Shown: positions 44,809 through 53,612 of the stretch, piece by piece
How the letters are laid out: each line of letters begins with the position of its first letter
Numbering within the stretch: the stretch's first letter is position 1
From: Nocardia pseudobrasiliensis NBRC 108224
Lineage (GTDB): Bacteria > Actinomycetota > Actinomycetes > Mycobacteriales > Mycobacteriaceae
Direction: 5' to 3'
DNA: 64,000 nucleotides
Assembly (NCBI RefSeq): GCF_001613105.1
Contig: NZ_BDBS01000027.1
Location: 1 to 64,000 of the forward strand
Notes under the pieces: generated by a model
Databases searched by the model: none
What the model saw: the letters and a program-made list of their open reading frames with translations, nothing else
What the model was told of the DNA's origin: nothing
Program-made: the position numbers and the translations under genes

Positions 44809-47720
44809 AGCCGGGTGGTGTAGCGCGCCCAGCCGAATCCCGATTCGGCGTGGTCGCGCGCCACCCCGTCGACCAGTTCGCGGGCCACCGTGCGATCACC
44901 GTCGGCGGCGGCCAGCGCGGCCGAGATCGCCCGCGCCGCAAGCCATTGCGTCCCACCCGGCGGCGTCTCGGCATAGACCCGCTCCAGTAGCGCACGCGCG
45001 GATTCCACCTCACCCTTGGCGATCAGGATGTCGGCGAGATCGATATCGGCCATGCTGATGTCCTCGCCGAGACAGGCCTGCGCGGTGCGGCAGTGGGTCT
45101 CGGCGACATCGAGCCGCCCGGCGGCCAATTCGACGGTGGCGCGGACCAATTCGTTGAGCGACAGGATCTGGCGGTCGTCGAGCCGCTTGGCGTACAGATC
45201 CGATTCCTCGGCCGCGCTCAGCGCCTCGGCCACCCGCTCCAGCGCCAGCAGGGCCTTGGCGGAGTTGCTCAGCCCGCGGGCCAGGCCGTGCTCGTCGCCG
45301 AGTTCGCGATCGATGTCCAGCGCCCGCCGATAACTGCCCAGCGCCGCGAGCGGACTGCCCGCGAACAGCTGGGCGGTGCCCCGGGCATCGGCGAACGCCG
45401 ACATCCGGGTCCGATCGCCGACCCGTTCGGCCAGCAGCTCACCGGTTTCCAGGGCCGCGATGGCGGTGCGCAGCCTACCGCGCTCGATATCCACGATGCC
45501 CTGGTAATACCGCACGCCCAGCAGCAGCGCCTCGTCGTCGATGCCGCCGGCCAGCTCGGCCGCCTCGCCCAGCAGCCCGGCGGACTCATCCAGTCCGCCG
45601 GTCATGAGCACGTGAAAGGCGTGACGGCTCAACGCGTTCGCGCGTTCGGCCGCGGTCGCGCCGGGCGCGTCGATCAATGCCCGGAAGTGCCGCTGCGCCT
45701 CCTGATACCAGGACCGGACCAGCCACGGTTCGTGCAGCGCCGTCGCGAGCCGCAGACCGGTGTGCGCCCAGTCCGCATCTGCCGCATTCTCCAGTGCCGC
45801 CAACAGATTCGGCCATTCGGCGAAAACACCGGCCACCGCCGTGGCCGAGGCGAAATCGTCGCTCGCGCCCGCGGTCTCGACCAGCTCCAGGCACCAGTCC
45901 GCATGGCGCTGGCGCGTCGGGGAGATCTCCTGCGCGGCGGCCAATTTCGTCAGCGCGTAGGCGCGGATCGTCTCGAGCAGGGAGAAGCGGCGACCGTCGC
46001 CGTCGACGTGCACGGCGACCAGGCTGCGATTGACCAGTTCGGCCAGCGCCGGGGCGATCTCGGCGGCCTCGAGTTCCGCGGTCGGCGCGACAGACTCCGC
46101 GGCCTCGAGGACGAAACCGCCCGCGAAGACCGAGATCCGCCGCAGCACCGCCTGTTCGGAGGGTTCCAGCAGTTCGTAGCTCCAGTCCAGGGCCGCCTGC
46201 AGACTGCTGTGCCGCCCGCCCGGACCACCGACCAGCAGCCGCACCCGGGCGTCGATCCGCTGCGCGAGCTGGGCGACGGTCAGGGTGCGGGTCAGACCGG
46301 CCGCGAGTTCGATGCCCAGCGGCAGCCAGTCCACCGCCGCGCAGACCGACACCAGATCGGCCTGCTCGCTCGCGGTCAGCGGCCCGGCCGAGCGGTCGGC
46401 GAACAGCTCCACACTCGTCGCGCGATCCAGCGCGCCCAATCGGATCACGGTCTCGCCCGGATGATCCACCGCGCGCTGCGAGGTGATCAGCACGGTCAGG
46501 CCCGTCGCCTCGCGCAGCAGGATCTCGGCGGTGTCGCGCACCTCGCCGATCAGATGTTCGGCCCCGTCGAGCACCAACACCGCGTCGCGCAGCGCGGACG
46601 CGGCCGCGGCGACCCAATCCTGCTGCGGCGCATCCACTCCCAGCGCGACCGCCACGGTCGGCCCGACGGTCTCGGCGCGCTGTAGCAGCCCCAATTCGAC
46701 CAGTGTCACCGCCCGGCCCGTACTCACCAGTCGCCGCGCGGCCTCGAGAGCCAGGCGCGACTTCCCGCTGCCCGGCGGGCCGACCAGGCTCACCACACCG
46801 GGCCGCGCGGCCGCGCCCAGCACCGTCGACAGCTCGCGCCGACGGCCCAGGAAGGTATCGGTCGGCACCGGAAGCGCCGTGCCGACCTCGCTGCCGACCG
46901 GTTCCGGCTCGGGCGTCGAACGGCCCGTGGCCACGCGCAATCCGGGATCGTGATTGAGGATGCGCAGTTCCAGCTCCGCGGTCTCCGGGGCCGGATCCAC
47001 TCCCAGATCGTCCGACAGCGCCCGGCGCAGCCGCTGCAGGCGTTTCAGCGCGTCGGCCTGACTTCCGGTGCGGTACACCGCGGTCGCGTGCAGCCGGGCC
47101 AGCGGCTCGTGCAGCGGATGCTCGGCGACCAGGGCCGCCAGTTCCGCGATCACCTCCGCCTCGGCGCCGAGTTGCACGGCCGCGTCGAGTCCGGTCACGG
47201 TCAGGCCGAGCCGCCATTCCTCCAGACGCGCGGCCTCGGCATACGCGAACGGCACGGCGATCAGATCGGCCAGCGCCGGTCCGCGCCAATACGACAGCGC
47301 CTCCCGCGCCGCGGCCCGCACCTCCTCGTGTCGCCCGGCCCGCCGCGCGGCGTGCATGCGATCGGCCGCGGCCTCGGCGGCGGCCAGATCCGCGACGACG
47401 ATGCTCGCGCGATAGCCCGCGGGTGAGCGCCGCACCGCGTCGGCATGGCCGCCCAGCGCCGCGCGCAAACGCGAAATGAGTACGCGCAGACGGGGAATCG
47501 GCCGATTCAGATCGCCGTCGCCCCACAGGTCCACGGCCATCCGCCCGTCGGGCACCGGTGTTCCGCGCGCCAATCCCAGCCGGACCAGGACCGCCCGCTC
47601 CAACGGCCGGTCGACGGCGATCTGCTGCCCGTCGGCCCGCACCAACACCGGGCCCAGTACATATACCTCCACGGGGGGCTCCTCCAGCCCGCCCCCGCGC
47701 TGTGGACTCGCTTCGCTCAT
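44754..47720 (-). CDS. AfsR/SARP-type large regulator (BTAD, NB-ARC, TPR)
   Basis: A 988-residue regulator. Residues 15-110 are an OmpR-like DNA-binding domain (RPIPRLRVLISRLRAALG), and 115-260 a bacterial transcriptional activation domain (BTAD) with helical repeats. The NB-ARC-type ATPase has Walker A VSLVGPPGSGKSRLALEAA at 314-321 and a Walker B-like strand DAVLVLDGAEHLIGE. The C-terminal third (from about 600) is TPR-like helices. Such proteins activate secondary-metabolite or stress genes; no biosynthetic cluster of that size is in the window. It starts at ATG with GAGGGG upstream. The 3' end overlaps the IclR gene by 55 bp. Confidence 0.88.
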   Translation of the reverse strand: MSEASPQRGGGLEEPPVEVYVLGPVLVRADGQQIAVDRPLERAVLVRLGLARGTPVPDGRMAVDLWGDGDLNRPIPRLRVLISRLRAALGGHADAVRRSPAGYRASIVVADLAAAEAAADRMHAARRAGRHEEVRAAAREALSYWRGPALADLIAVPFAYAEAARLEEWRLGLTVTGLDAAVQLGAEAEVIAELAALVAEHPLHEPLARLHATAVYRTGSQADALKRLQRLRRALSDDLGVDPAPETAELELRILNHDPGLRVATGRSTPEPEPVGSEVGTALPVPTDTFLGRRRELSTVLGAAARPGVVSLVGPPGSGKSRLALEAARRLVSTGRAVTLVELGLLQRAETVGPTVAVALGVDAPQQDWVAAAASALRDAVLVLDGAEHLIGEVRDTAEILLREATGLTVLITSQRAVDHPGETVIRLGALDRATSVELFADRSAGPLTASEQADLVSVCAAVDWLPLGIELAAGLTRTLTVAQLAQRIDARVRLLVGGPGGRHSSLQAALDWSYELLEPSEQAVLRRISVFAGGFVLEAAESVAPTAELEAAEIAPALAELVNRSLVAVHVDGDGRRFSLLETIRAYALTKLAAAQEISPTRQRHADWCLELVETAGASDDFASATAVAGVFAEWPNLLAALENAADADWAHTGLRLATALHEPWLVRSWYQEAQRHFRALIDAPGATAAERANALSRHAFHVLMTGGLDESAGLLGEAAELAGGIDDEALLLGVRYYQGIVDIERGRLRTAIAALETGELLAERVGDRTRMSAFADARGTAQLFAGSPLAALGSYRRALDIDRELGDEHGLARGLSNSAKALLALERVAEALSAAEESDLYAKRLDDRQILSLNELVRATVELAAGRLDVAETHCRTAQACLGEDISMADIDLADILIAKGEVESARALLERVYAETPPGGTQWLAARAISAALAAADGDRTVARELVDGVARDHAESGFGWARYTTRLQAVREWLACDEPFATAG

Positions 47721-47887
47721 CGCCCCTCGCGATCATTCTGTTGATGCACCGGACGCACGAATCTCGCTCCGTCAAAGCGGCTGCCGCATACATGGCCGTG
47801 CAGTTCGAATTCTACGAACATGAAAGGCCCCCGAGCGTGCCCGCGACGCAGATCATGGCCGACCGACCGTGCTGGGCGGAAGTAATC

Positions 47888-47904
47888 GGTCCGGTCAACG
47901 GACC
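47888..47904. promoter_or_regulatory. Inverted repeat GGTCCG-5-CGGACC
   Basis: Perfect 6-bp arms in the 247-bp divergent gap between the AfsR-like gene and the FAD dehydrogenase gene. It lies upstream of a TACGCT -10 candidate (47913-47918), so it could be an operator or a chance palindrome. Confidence 0.3.
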
Positions 47905-47927
47905 GCCTCTGCTACGCTGAGCCAAAC

Positions 47928-47945
47928 GGATACACTGATGTATCC
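47928..47945. promoter_or_regulatory. Palindromic operator upstream of the FAD dehydrogenase gene
   Basis: GGATACA-CTGA-TGTATCC is a perfect 7-bp inverted repeat with a 4-nt spacer, the geometry of TetR- or GntR-type operators. It begins 9 bp after the TACGCT -10 candidate and ends 22 bp before the ATG, so a bound repressor would block transcription start. Confidence 0.55.
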
Positions 47946-47967
47946 AATCGGGTCGAACGGAGGGCAT

Positions 47968-49638
47968 ATGGCACCGCCGCAGCAGCCGGATGTGATCGTC
48001 GTCGGAGCCGGGCTCGCCGGGCTCGTCGCCACCTACGAACTGACCCGGGCCGGTCGCAGGGTTCTGGTCATCGATCAGGAGAATCGCAACAATCTCGGCG
48101 GACAGGCATTCTGGTCGCTGGGCGGCCTGTTCTTCGTCGACAGCCCCGAACAGCGTCGGCTGGGCATCAAGGACTCCCTCGAATTGGCCTGGCAGGACTG
48201 GCAGGGCTCGGCCGGATTCGATCGCGACGACGAGGACCTGTGGGCCCGCAAATGGGCCCGCGCCTACGTCGAGTTCGCCGCCACCGAGAAGCGCTCGTAT
48301 CTGTACGACCTCGGCCTGCGCGTGACCCCGGTCGTCGGCTGGGCCGAGCGCGGCGGGGCCGCCGCCGACGGTCACGGCAATTCGGTGCCGCGCTTCCACC
48401 TCACCTGGGGCACCGGACCCGAGGTGCTGCGGGTGTTCCTGGAACCGGTACTGGCCGCCGAACAGCGCGGCCTGGTCGAATTCGCGTTCCGCCATCGCGT
48501 GGACGAGCTGATCGTGGAGGACGGCGCGGTCGTCGGCGCGCGCGGCGGCGTCCTCGAACCCACCGATCTGGAGCGCGGTAAGGCCTCCTCCCGAAATGTG
48601 GTGGGCGAATTCGAATTCCGCGCACCCGCGGTCCTGGTGTCCTCCGGCGGCATCGGCCACAACCACGAGCTCATCCGCAAGAACTGGCCCACCGACCGAC
48701 TCGGCCCGTGCCCACAGACCATGATCTCCGGCGTGCCCGCCCATGTGGACGGCCGGATGCTGGCGATCAGCGAGGCCGCCGGCGGTCGCATCGTCAATCG
48801 AGATCGCATGTGGCACTACACCGAGGGCATCCACAACTGGGATCCGATCTGGCCCGATCACGCGATCCGCATCATTCCCGGCCCGTCCTCGCTGTGGTTC
48901 GACGCCAACGGAAAGCGGCTGCCCGCACCGTGTTTCCCGGGTTTCGACACCAACTCCACCATGAAGGCGATCCTGTCGACCGGCTACGACTACTCGTGGT
49001 TCGTGCTGACGCGCTCGATCATCGAGAAGGAGTTCATGCTCTCGGGCTCCGAACAGAATCCGGATGTCACCGGCAAGGATCTCAAGGTCGCGCTGCGCAG
49101 CCGGTTGACCAAGGGCGCGCCCGCGCCGGTGCAGGCGTTCGTCGATCACGGCGTGGACTTCGTCGTCGCGGACAATCTGGCCGAGCTGGTCACGGGGATG
49201 AACAAGATCGCTCGCGGCCCGCAGCTCGACGCCGAGGAGCTGGAACGCCAGATTCTGGCGCGAGATCGCGAGGTGGCCAACAAGTTCGGCAAGGACGCCC
49301 AGCTGATGGCGGTGGCCAATGCGCGCCGGGCGCTCGCGGACAAGATCGCCCGGGTCGCGACCCCGCACCGCATCCTGGATCCGGCGCACGGCCCGCTGAT
49401 CGCGGTGCGGCTGAATGTGCTCACCCGAAAGACCCTGGGCGGCTTGCAGACCAACCTCGATTCGCAGGTCATCGGTCCGGGCGGCGAGCCGCTGCCCGGC
49501 CTGTACGCCGCGGGTGAGGTGGCCGGGTTCGGTGGCGGCGGTGTGCACGGTTACAACGCCCTCGAGGGCACCTTCCTGGGTGGTTGCATCTTCTCCGGCC
49601 GCGCGGCCGGGCGAGCCATGGTCCGGGCCCTCGCGTGA
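47968..49638 (+). CDS. FAD-binding dehydrogenase (fumarate reductase/ketosteroid-dehydrogenase type)
   Basis: A 556-residue flavoprotein with the FAD motif VIVVGAGLAGLVATYELTRAG at residue 9 and a C-terminal GLYAAGEVAGFGGGGVHGYN segment that closes the FAD site. The family oxidises or reduces C-C bonds next to carbonyls and includes KstD-like and fumarate-reductase-like enzymes. It resembles M. tuberculosis Rv0785-type FAD-binding dehydrogenases, from memory. CGGAGGGCAT precedes the ATG. It is coupled to a HAD gene by a GTGA overlap, so the two probably act together. Confidence 0.85.
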   Translation: MAPPQQPDVIVVGAGLAGLVATYELTRAGRRVLVIDQENRNNLGGQAFWSLGGLFFVDSPEQRRLGIKDSLELAWQDWQGSAGFDRDDEDLWARKWARAYVEFAATEKRSYLYDLGLRVTPVVGWAERGGAAADGHGNSVPRFHLTWGTGPEVLRVFLEPVLAAEQRGLVEFAFRHRVDELIVEDGAVVGARGGVLEPTDLERGKASSRNVVGEFEFRAPAVLVSSGGIGHNHELIRKNWPTDRLGPCPQTMISGVPAHVDGRMLAISEAAGGRIVNRDRMWHYTEGIHNWDPIWPDHAIRIIPGPSSLWFDANGKRLPAPCFPGFDTNSTMKAILSTGYDYSWFVLTRSIIEKEFMLSGSEQNPDVTGKDLKVALRSRLTKGAPAPVQAFVDHGVDFVVADNLAELVTGMNKIARGPQLDAEELERQILARDREVANKFGKDAQLMAVANARRALADKIARVATPHRILDPAHGPLIAVRLNVLTRKTLGGLQTNLDSQVIGPGGEPLPGLYAAGEVAGFGGGGVHGYNALEGTFLGGCIFSGRAAGRAMVRALA

Positions 49639-50333
49639 TCGAACGACCCCGGGCCCTGCTGTTCGATGTGCAGGGCACCGCGACGGATTTCCATACCACC
49701 GCGGCCCGGCAAGCTCGGCGGCTACTCGGTTCCCGGTATCCGGATCTGAACTGGTCGCGATTCGTCAACGATTGGCGTGCGGCGTATTTCGAGGGCACCA
49801 AGGCGGTCGGCGACGAGTGGATCAGCGTCGCCACCATCTATCGCCGCGCCCTCGACGATCTGCTCACCCGCCGCGACCTGGAACTCGACGAGACCGCGCG
49901 CCGGGAGCTGACCGATACCTGGAAACGCCTGGACCCCTGGCCGGACGCGCGGCCGGGTCTACTGCGGCTGCGCCCGGCCTACACCCTGGCCACCCTGTCC
50001 AATGCCGATGTCGATGCGGTGGTGTCGATCTCGCGCCACTGCGACTTCCCCTGGCACGCGGTTTTCGCGGCCGAGATGGCCGGGGCCTTCAAACCCGATC
50101 CCCGCGCCTACACCCTGGCCGCCCGCTATCTCGGACTGCCGCCGGAGGCGATCATGATGGTCGCGAGCCACAAATACGATCTGCGCGCGGCCGCGGCCGA
50201 GGGGATGCGCACCGCCTTCGTCGCCCGGCCCGACGAATACGGCGATCCCGCCCTCGCCGACGTGGAATTCGAGGCCGAATTCGACATCAACGCGGGCGAT
50301 TTCGGGGATCTGGCCGATCAGCTGGGCTGCTGA
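49635..50333 (+). CDS. HAD-superfamily hydrolase, haloacid-dehalogenase type
   Basis: A 232-residue HAD protein with motif I FDVQGT, motif II LSNAD and motif III FKPDPRAY. Position +2 after the nucleophile Asp is Gln, where phosphatases have Asp. Lack of that acid/base residue and the general shape fit the L-2-haloacid dehalogenase branch rather than a phosphatase. The GTG at 49635 overlaps the stop of the FAD dehydrogenase gene (GTGA), indicating translational coupling. The convergent fabH stop is 2 bp away. Confidence 0.8.
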   Translation: MIERPRALLFDVQGTATDFHTTAARQARRLLGSRYPDLNWSRFVNDWRAAYFEGTKAVGDEWISVATIYRRALDDLLTRRDLELDETARRELTDTWKRLDPWPDARPGLLRLRPAYTLATLSNADVDAVVSISRHCDFPWHAVFAAEMAGAFKPDPRAYTLAARYLGLPPEAIMMVASHKYDLRAAAAEGMRTAFVARPDEYGDPALADVEFEAEFDINAGDFGDLADQLGC

Positions 50334-50335
50334 GT

Positions 50336-51373
50336 TCAGCCGATCCGGGGCAGGCTGACCACCTGGCCGGCATAGGCCAGTCCGGCGCCGAAGCCCAGCA
50401 GCAGCGCGGTATCGCCGGGCTTGGCCGCGCCGGAGCGCAGCAGCTCCTCCATCGCCATGGGAATGGATGCGGCGCTGGTGTTTCCGGTCTCGACGATATC
50501 GCGCGCGACCGCGACGCCCTCCGGAATGCTCAGCGCCTTGATCAGCGCGTCGATAATGCGCATATTCGCCTGATGCGGCACGAAGGCGTCGAGCTGATCG
50601 GCGGTGACGCCGGCGACGTCGAGCGCCTCGCGACACGCCTTCTCCAGGAATGTGACGGCCCAGCGGAATACGGCCTGCCCGTTCATCCGGATGTAGGGCC
50701 GCACCGTGGTGCCGCCGGTCGCCTCGGCCTCGGCGACCTCGGCGAAGTACTCCTGGAAGTCCTTGTCCTGCTTGATGGCCTTGGTCTGGCTGCCGTCCGA
50801 ACCCCATGCCACCGGGCCGATGCCCTCGGCCTCGGCCGGACCCACCACGACCGCTCCCGCGCCGTCGGCGAAGATGAACGCGGTGGTGCGATCGGCCGGA
50901 TCGAGCAGATCCGACAGCCGCTCCACGCCGATCACGAGCACATAGCGCGCCTGCCCCGAGCGCACCAGATTGGCGGCATTGGCGAGTCCGTAGCAGAATC
51001 CCGCGCAACCGGCCGAGACGTCGAAGGCCGCGGTGTCGTGCATACCCAGTTCGGTCGCCACGACCGCACCCGCGGACGGCCCCAGCACCATCTGCGAGGA
51101 GGTGGCCAGTACGACCGTGTCGATCTGCTCGGCCGCGATACCCGACGCCGCGAGCGCGTTGCGCGCGGCCTCGGTGCTCATGGAGATGATGGTCTCGTCC
51201 TTGTCGGCCCAGCGCCGCGCGGCGATGCCGGACCGGGTCTTGATCCACTCGTCGGAGGAGTTGATCTGCTCGACGATTTCCGCGTTGGGAACGACCCGCC
51301 GCGGACGGTATACGCCGAGGCCGAGCAGACCGGCGTGGGCGACGGGGGTGGCGGTGGCAATCTGGGCCGGCAA
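50336..51373 (-). CDS. fabH: Beta-ketoacyl-ACP synthase III (FabH-type)
   Basis: A 345-residue thiolase-fold enzyme with the complete triad C123 (VSAGCAGFCYG), H267 (VPHQANMR) and N298 (TGNTSAAS). FabH starts fatty-acid or polyketide synthesis by condensing an acyl-CoA with malonyl-ACP. It starts at TTG, with GAGAGGAAG upstream. It is divergent from a TetR gene with two palindromic operators between them, so its expression is probably repressed by that protein. No other FAS genes are nearby, so a specialised primer or secondary role is possible. Confidence 0.9.
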   Translation of the reverse strand: MPAQIATATPVAHAGLLGLGVYRPRRVVPNAEIVEQINSSDEWIKTRSGIAARRWADKDETIISMSTEAARNALAASGIAAEQIDTVVLATSSQMVLGPSAGAVVATELGMHDTAAFDVSAGCAGFCYGLANAANLVRSGQARYVLVIGVERLSDLLDPADRTTAFIFADGAGAVVVGPAEAEGIGPVAWGSDGSQTKAIKQDKDFQEYFAEVAEAEATGGTTVRPYIRMNGQAVFRWAVTFLEKACREALDVAGVTADQLDAFVPHQANMRIIDALIKALSIPEGVAVARDIVETGNTSAASIPMAMEELLRSGAAKPGDTALLLGFGAGLAYAGQVVSLPRIG

Positions 51374-51391
51374 GACGACTTCCTCTCCACG

Positions 51392-51407
51392 TGAACCAAT
51401 CGGTTCA
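51392..51407. promoter_or_regulatory. Operator copy 1 for the TetR regulator
   Basis: TGAACC-AATC-GGTTCA, arms perfectly complementary. It lies 19 bp upstream of the fabH start codon. Confidence 0.7.
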
Positions 51408-51425
51408 TCCGCCTACGATCTAACA

Positions 51426-51441
51426 TGAACCGATCGGTTCA
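51426..51441. promoter_or_regulatory. Operator copy 2 for the TetR regulator
   Basis: TGAACCGATCGGTTCA is a perfect 16-bp palindrome, centred 34 bp from copy 1 and overlapping the likely TSS of the TetR gene (TACGAT -10 candidate at 51414-51419). Confidence 0.75.
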
Positions 51442-51465
51442 CACAAGAGTCGGAAGGGGCTCTGA

Positions 51466-52050
51466 ATGACTACGGCTGGACCGCGTGCCCGATTGCTCGC
51501 GAACACGATCACCCTCGTTCAGGAGCAGGGCGTGCACGCGGCCGGGCTCAGCGAGCTGCTCGAGCGCAGCAATGCCTCGCGCAATTCGCTGTACCAGCAC
51601 TTCCCCTCCGGTAAGGGCCAACTCGTGGAAACCGCCGCGCGGATCGTGTCGCGCCTGGTCTACCAGCACCTGAGCACGATGGCCGATGCGCTGGCCGATG
51701 CGCCCTCGACCGGGCGCTGGCTCGACGATCTGTTCGCCTTCTGGCGTCGGCCGCTGGAATCCAGCGATTACCGCAAGGGCTCGTTCATGATGGCCGCCGC
51801 CCTCGACGAACTGGATCCGAGCGTGCAGGCGGCCGCGGGCCAGGCCTTCAAAGACTGGACAACCCGGCTCGCGGACGGTATGGCCGCCGCGGGCATCGGC
51901 CAGTCGGCCGCGGGACCGCTGGCCGGACTGCTGCTGTCGGTGATCGAGGGCACGATCGTGCAGAGCCGCGCCCTCAAATCCGTCGAACCCTTCGCCGACG
52001 CCCGCGCTCAATTGGCGATCCTGCTCGACCAGCACCTACCGGCGCACTGA
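51466..52050 (+). CDS. TetR-family transcriptional regulator (LmrA/YxaF-like)
   Basis: A 194-residue TetR protein. The N-terminal HTH (GVHAAGLSELLERSNASRNSL, then YQHFPSGKGQLV) matches the LmrA/YxaF subgroup with its LYxHFPxGKxxL pattern. The C-terminal helices form the ligand and dimer domain. GGAAGGGG precedes the ATG. Two near-identical palindromes in the gap to the divergent fabH gene are its probable operators, giving autoregulation and fabH control. Confidence 0.88.
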   Translation: MTTAGPRARLLANTITLVQEQGVHAAGLSELLERSNASRNSLYQHFPSGKGQLVETAARIVSRLVYQHLSTMADALADAPSTGRWLDDLFAFWRRPLESSDYRKGSFMMAAALDELDPSVQAAAGQAFKDWTTRLADGMAAAGIGQSAAGPLAGLLLSVIEGTIVQSRALKSVEPFADARAQLAILLDQHLPAH

Positions 52051-52054
52051 TCCG

Positions 52055-52732
52055 CTAGAGCAGACCGTAGGGCGCCAGCGCGTCGAGCAGTCCGGTCCGG
52101 CGCTCGAAGGTGGGCAGCGGGTCGACCAGCGCGAACTCACAGCCGATCGCGGTCGCCGCGCCGTCGGCCTCGGCACTGTCACCGACCATCAGGGCGTTGC
52201 GGGCGCCCACCCGCTCGAGAGCCCATTCGAAGATCCGCGGATCCGGCTTGACCGCACCGATCTCATAGGACAGTGCGAACGCCGCGACATGCGGATCCCA
52301 GCCCCGGGCGACGAAGGCGGGCCGGAAGTCGAAGGCGATATTGCTGACCACCGCGACCGGAATGCCCCGGGTCGCAAGACCTTCCAGCACCTTGCCGGTA
52401 TCCGGATAGGGCGTCCAGCCGTCCGGATCCACACTGCGGGCATAGAGCCGCTCGGCCCGCTCGGCGGCCAGCCCGGACTGCCGCAGCACCTCGAGGTAGG
52501 CCTTGCGATGCAGTTCGGAGTCCAGATCCCGGTTGTCCCAGGCGTATTGGGCCGCTTCGTCGAAGCGCACCGACTGTCCGATCGGGGTCGTCATTCGGCG
52601 CAGAATCTCCGCCGATTCGTTCGCGTCCATCGGACGCCCATCGGCGGTGATGAGATCCGCCGCCCAACTCTCGTCGTCCTCGAGCCGGAACAGGGTTCCG
52701 GAGAAATCGAAAAGCACCGCGTCCACTGTCAC
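52055..52732 (-). CDS. HAD-superfamily hydrolase
   Basis: A 225-residue HAD protein with motif I FDFSGTL, motif II VSNIAFD, motif III KPDPRIFEWAL and motif IV VGDSAEADGAA. The +2 residue after the nucleophile is Ser rather than Asp. The GTG at 52732 is chosen because TACGCT lies 7 nt upstream; an upstream ATG at 52759 would place that element inside the gene. Function is unknown. It ends 4 bp from the convergent TetR gene. Confidence 0.78.
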   Translation of the reverse strand: MTVDAVLFDFSGTLFRLEDDESWAADLITADGRPMDANESAEILRRMTTPIGQSVRFDEAAQYAWDNRDLDSELHRKAYLEVLRQSGLAAERAERLYARSVDPDGWTPYPDTGKVLEGLATRGIPVAVVSNIAFDFRPAFVARGWDPHVAAFALSYEIGAVKPDPRIFEWALERVGARNALMVGDSAEADGAATAIGCEFALVDPLPTFERRTGLLDALAPYGLL

Positions 52733-52739
52733 GCGGGCC

Positions 52740-52745
52740 AGCGTA
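52740..52745 (-). promoter_or_regulatory. -10 element TACGCT of the HAD gene
   Basis: TACGCT on the minus strand ends 7 nt before the GTG at 52732. Confidence 0.45.
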
Positions 52746-52796
52746 CCGAGTCGTCCCATGATATGGCTCACACATCAGCTTGTCTGAGGAGTTTGC

Positions 52797-52802
52797 TACC
52801 GT
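52797..52802 (+). promoter_or_regulatory. -10 element TACCGT of the ABC ATPase gene
   Basis: TACCGT ends 6 nt before the ATG at 52809. Confidence 0.5.
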
Positions 52803-52808
52803 GATCGC

Positions 52809-53609
52809 ATGGCCGCCTCCCCCATTCTCCAGGTCGGCGCCGTCGACTTCGTGCGCAACCGCAATGCCATCCTCAGCGAGATCTCGCTGTCGGTGGCACC
52901 GGGCGAGCACTGGGCGCTGCTGGGCCCCAACGGTGCGGGCAAGACCACGCTGCTGAAGCTGCTCGGCGCCATCGAACATCCGACCCGCGGTTCGGTCGAG
53001 GTCCTCGGCCATCGGCTGGGCCGGGTGGATATGCGCGAATTGCGTACGGCCATCGGCCATGTCGACCCGCGTCACGCCCCGCCGTATCCGCTGACCGCGC
53101 ACGAGGTGGTGCTGACCGGACGCACCAATACCGCCGATCTCAAACAGCGCTGGAGTCCGACCGCGGCCGATATCGCCGAGGCCGACCGGCTGATCGAACT
53201 GCTCGGGCTCGCGCATCGCCGAGATGCCCGCTGGCCCACCATGTCCCAGGGCGAGCGGGGCCGGGCGCTGATCGCTCGCGCGCTCCTGCCCGATCCGCGG
53301 CTGTTGCTCCTGGACGAACCAGCGACCGGATTGGATGTGGCCGGTCGCGAACAGCTCATCGACCGCCTCGACGGCCTGCGGGTCGCCCATCCGGAACTGG
53401 CCTCGGTCCTGGTGACCCATCACCTCGAGGAACTGCCGCCGGGCATCACCCACGCCATGCTGCTGCGCGCGGGCCGCAGCGTCGCCCAGGGTCCGGTCGA
53501 GCAGGTACTCACCGATGCCAATGTGAGCGTCTGCTTCGACCACCCGATCCGGCTCACCCGGATCGAGGGGCGCTGGCAGGTGCGCACGGACCGCTCGGTG
53601 CGGGCCTAG
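52809..53609 (+). CDS. ABC transporter ATP-binding protein
   Basis: A 266-residue ABC ATPase with Walker A LLGPNGAGKTTLLKLLG near residue 38, the signature MSQGERGRALIARALL, Walker B LLLLDEPATGLD and the switch histidine VLVTHHLEELP. The THHLEE variant and ModF-like shape suggest a YlmA/ModF-type stand-alone ATPase. No permease or binding protein is adjacent, so it may be orphaned or act with a distant partner. Confidence 0.88.
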   Translation: MAASPILQVGAVDFVRNRNAILSEISLSVAPGEHWALLGPNGAGKTTLLKLLGAIEHPTRGSVEVLGHRLGRVDMRELRTAIGHVDPRHAPPYPLTAHEVVLTGRTNTADLKQRWSPTAADIAEADRLIELLGLAHRRDARWPTMSQGERGRALIARALLPDPRLLLLDEPATGLDVAGREQLIDRLDGLRVAHPELASVLVTHHLEELPPGITHAMLLRAGRSVAQGPVEQVLTDANVSVCFDHPIRLTRIEGRWQVRTDRSVRA

Positions 53610-53612
53610 GGA

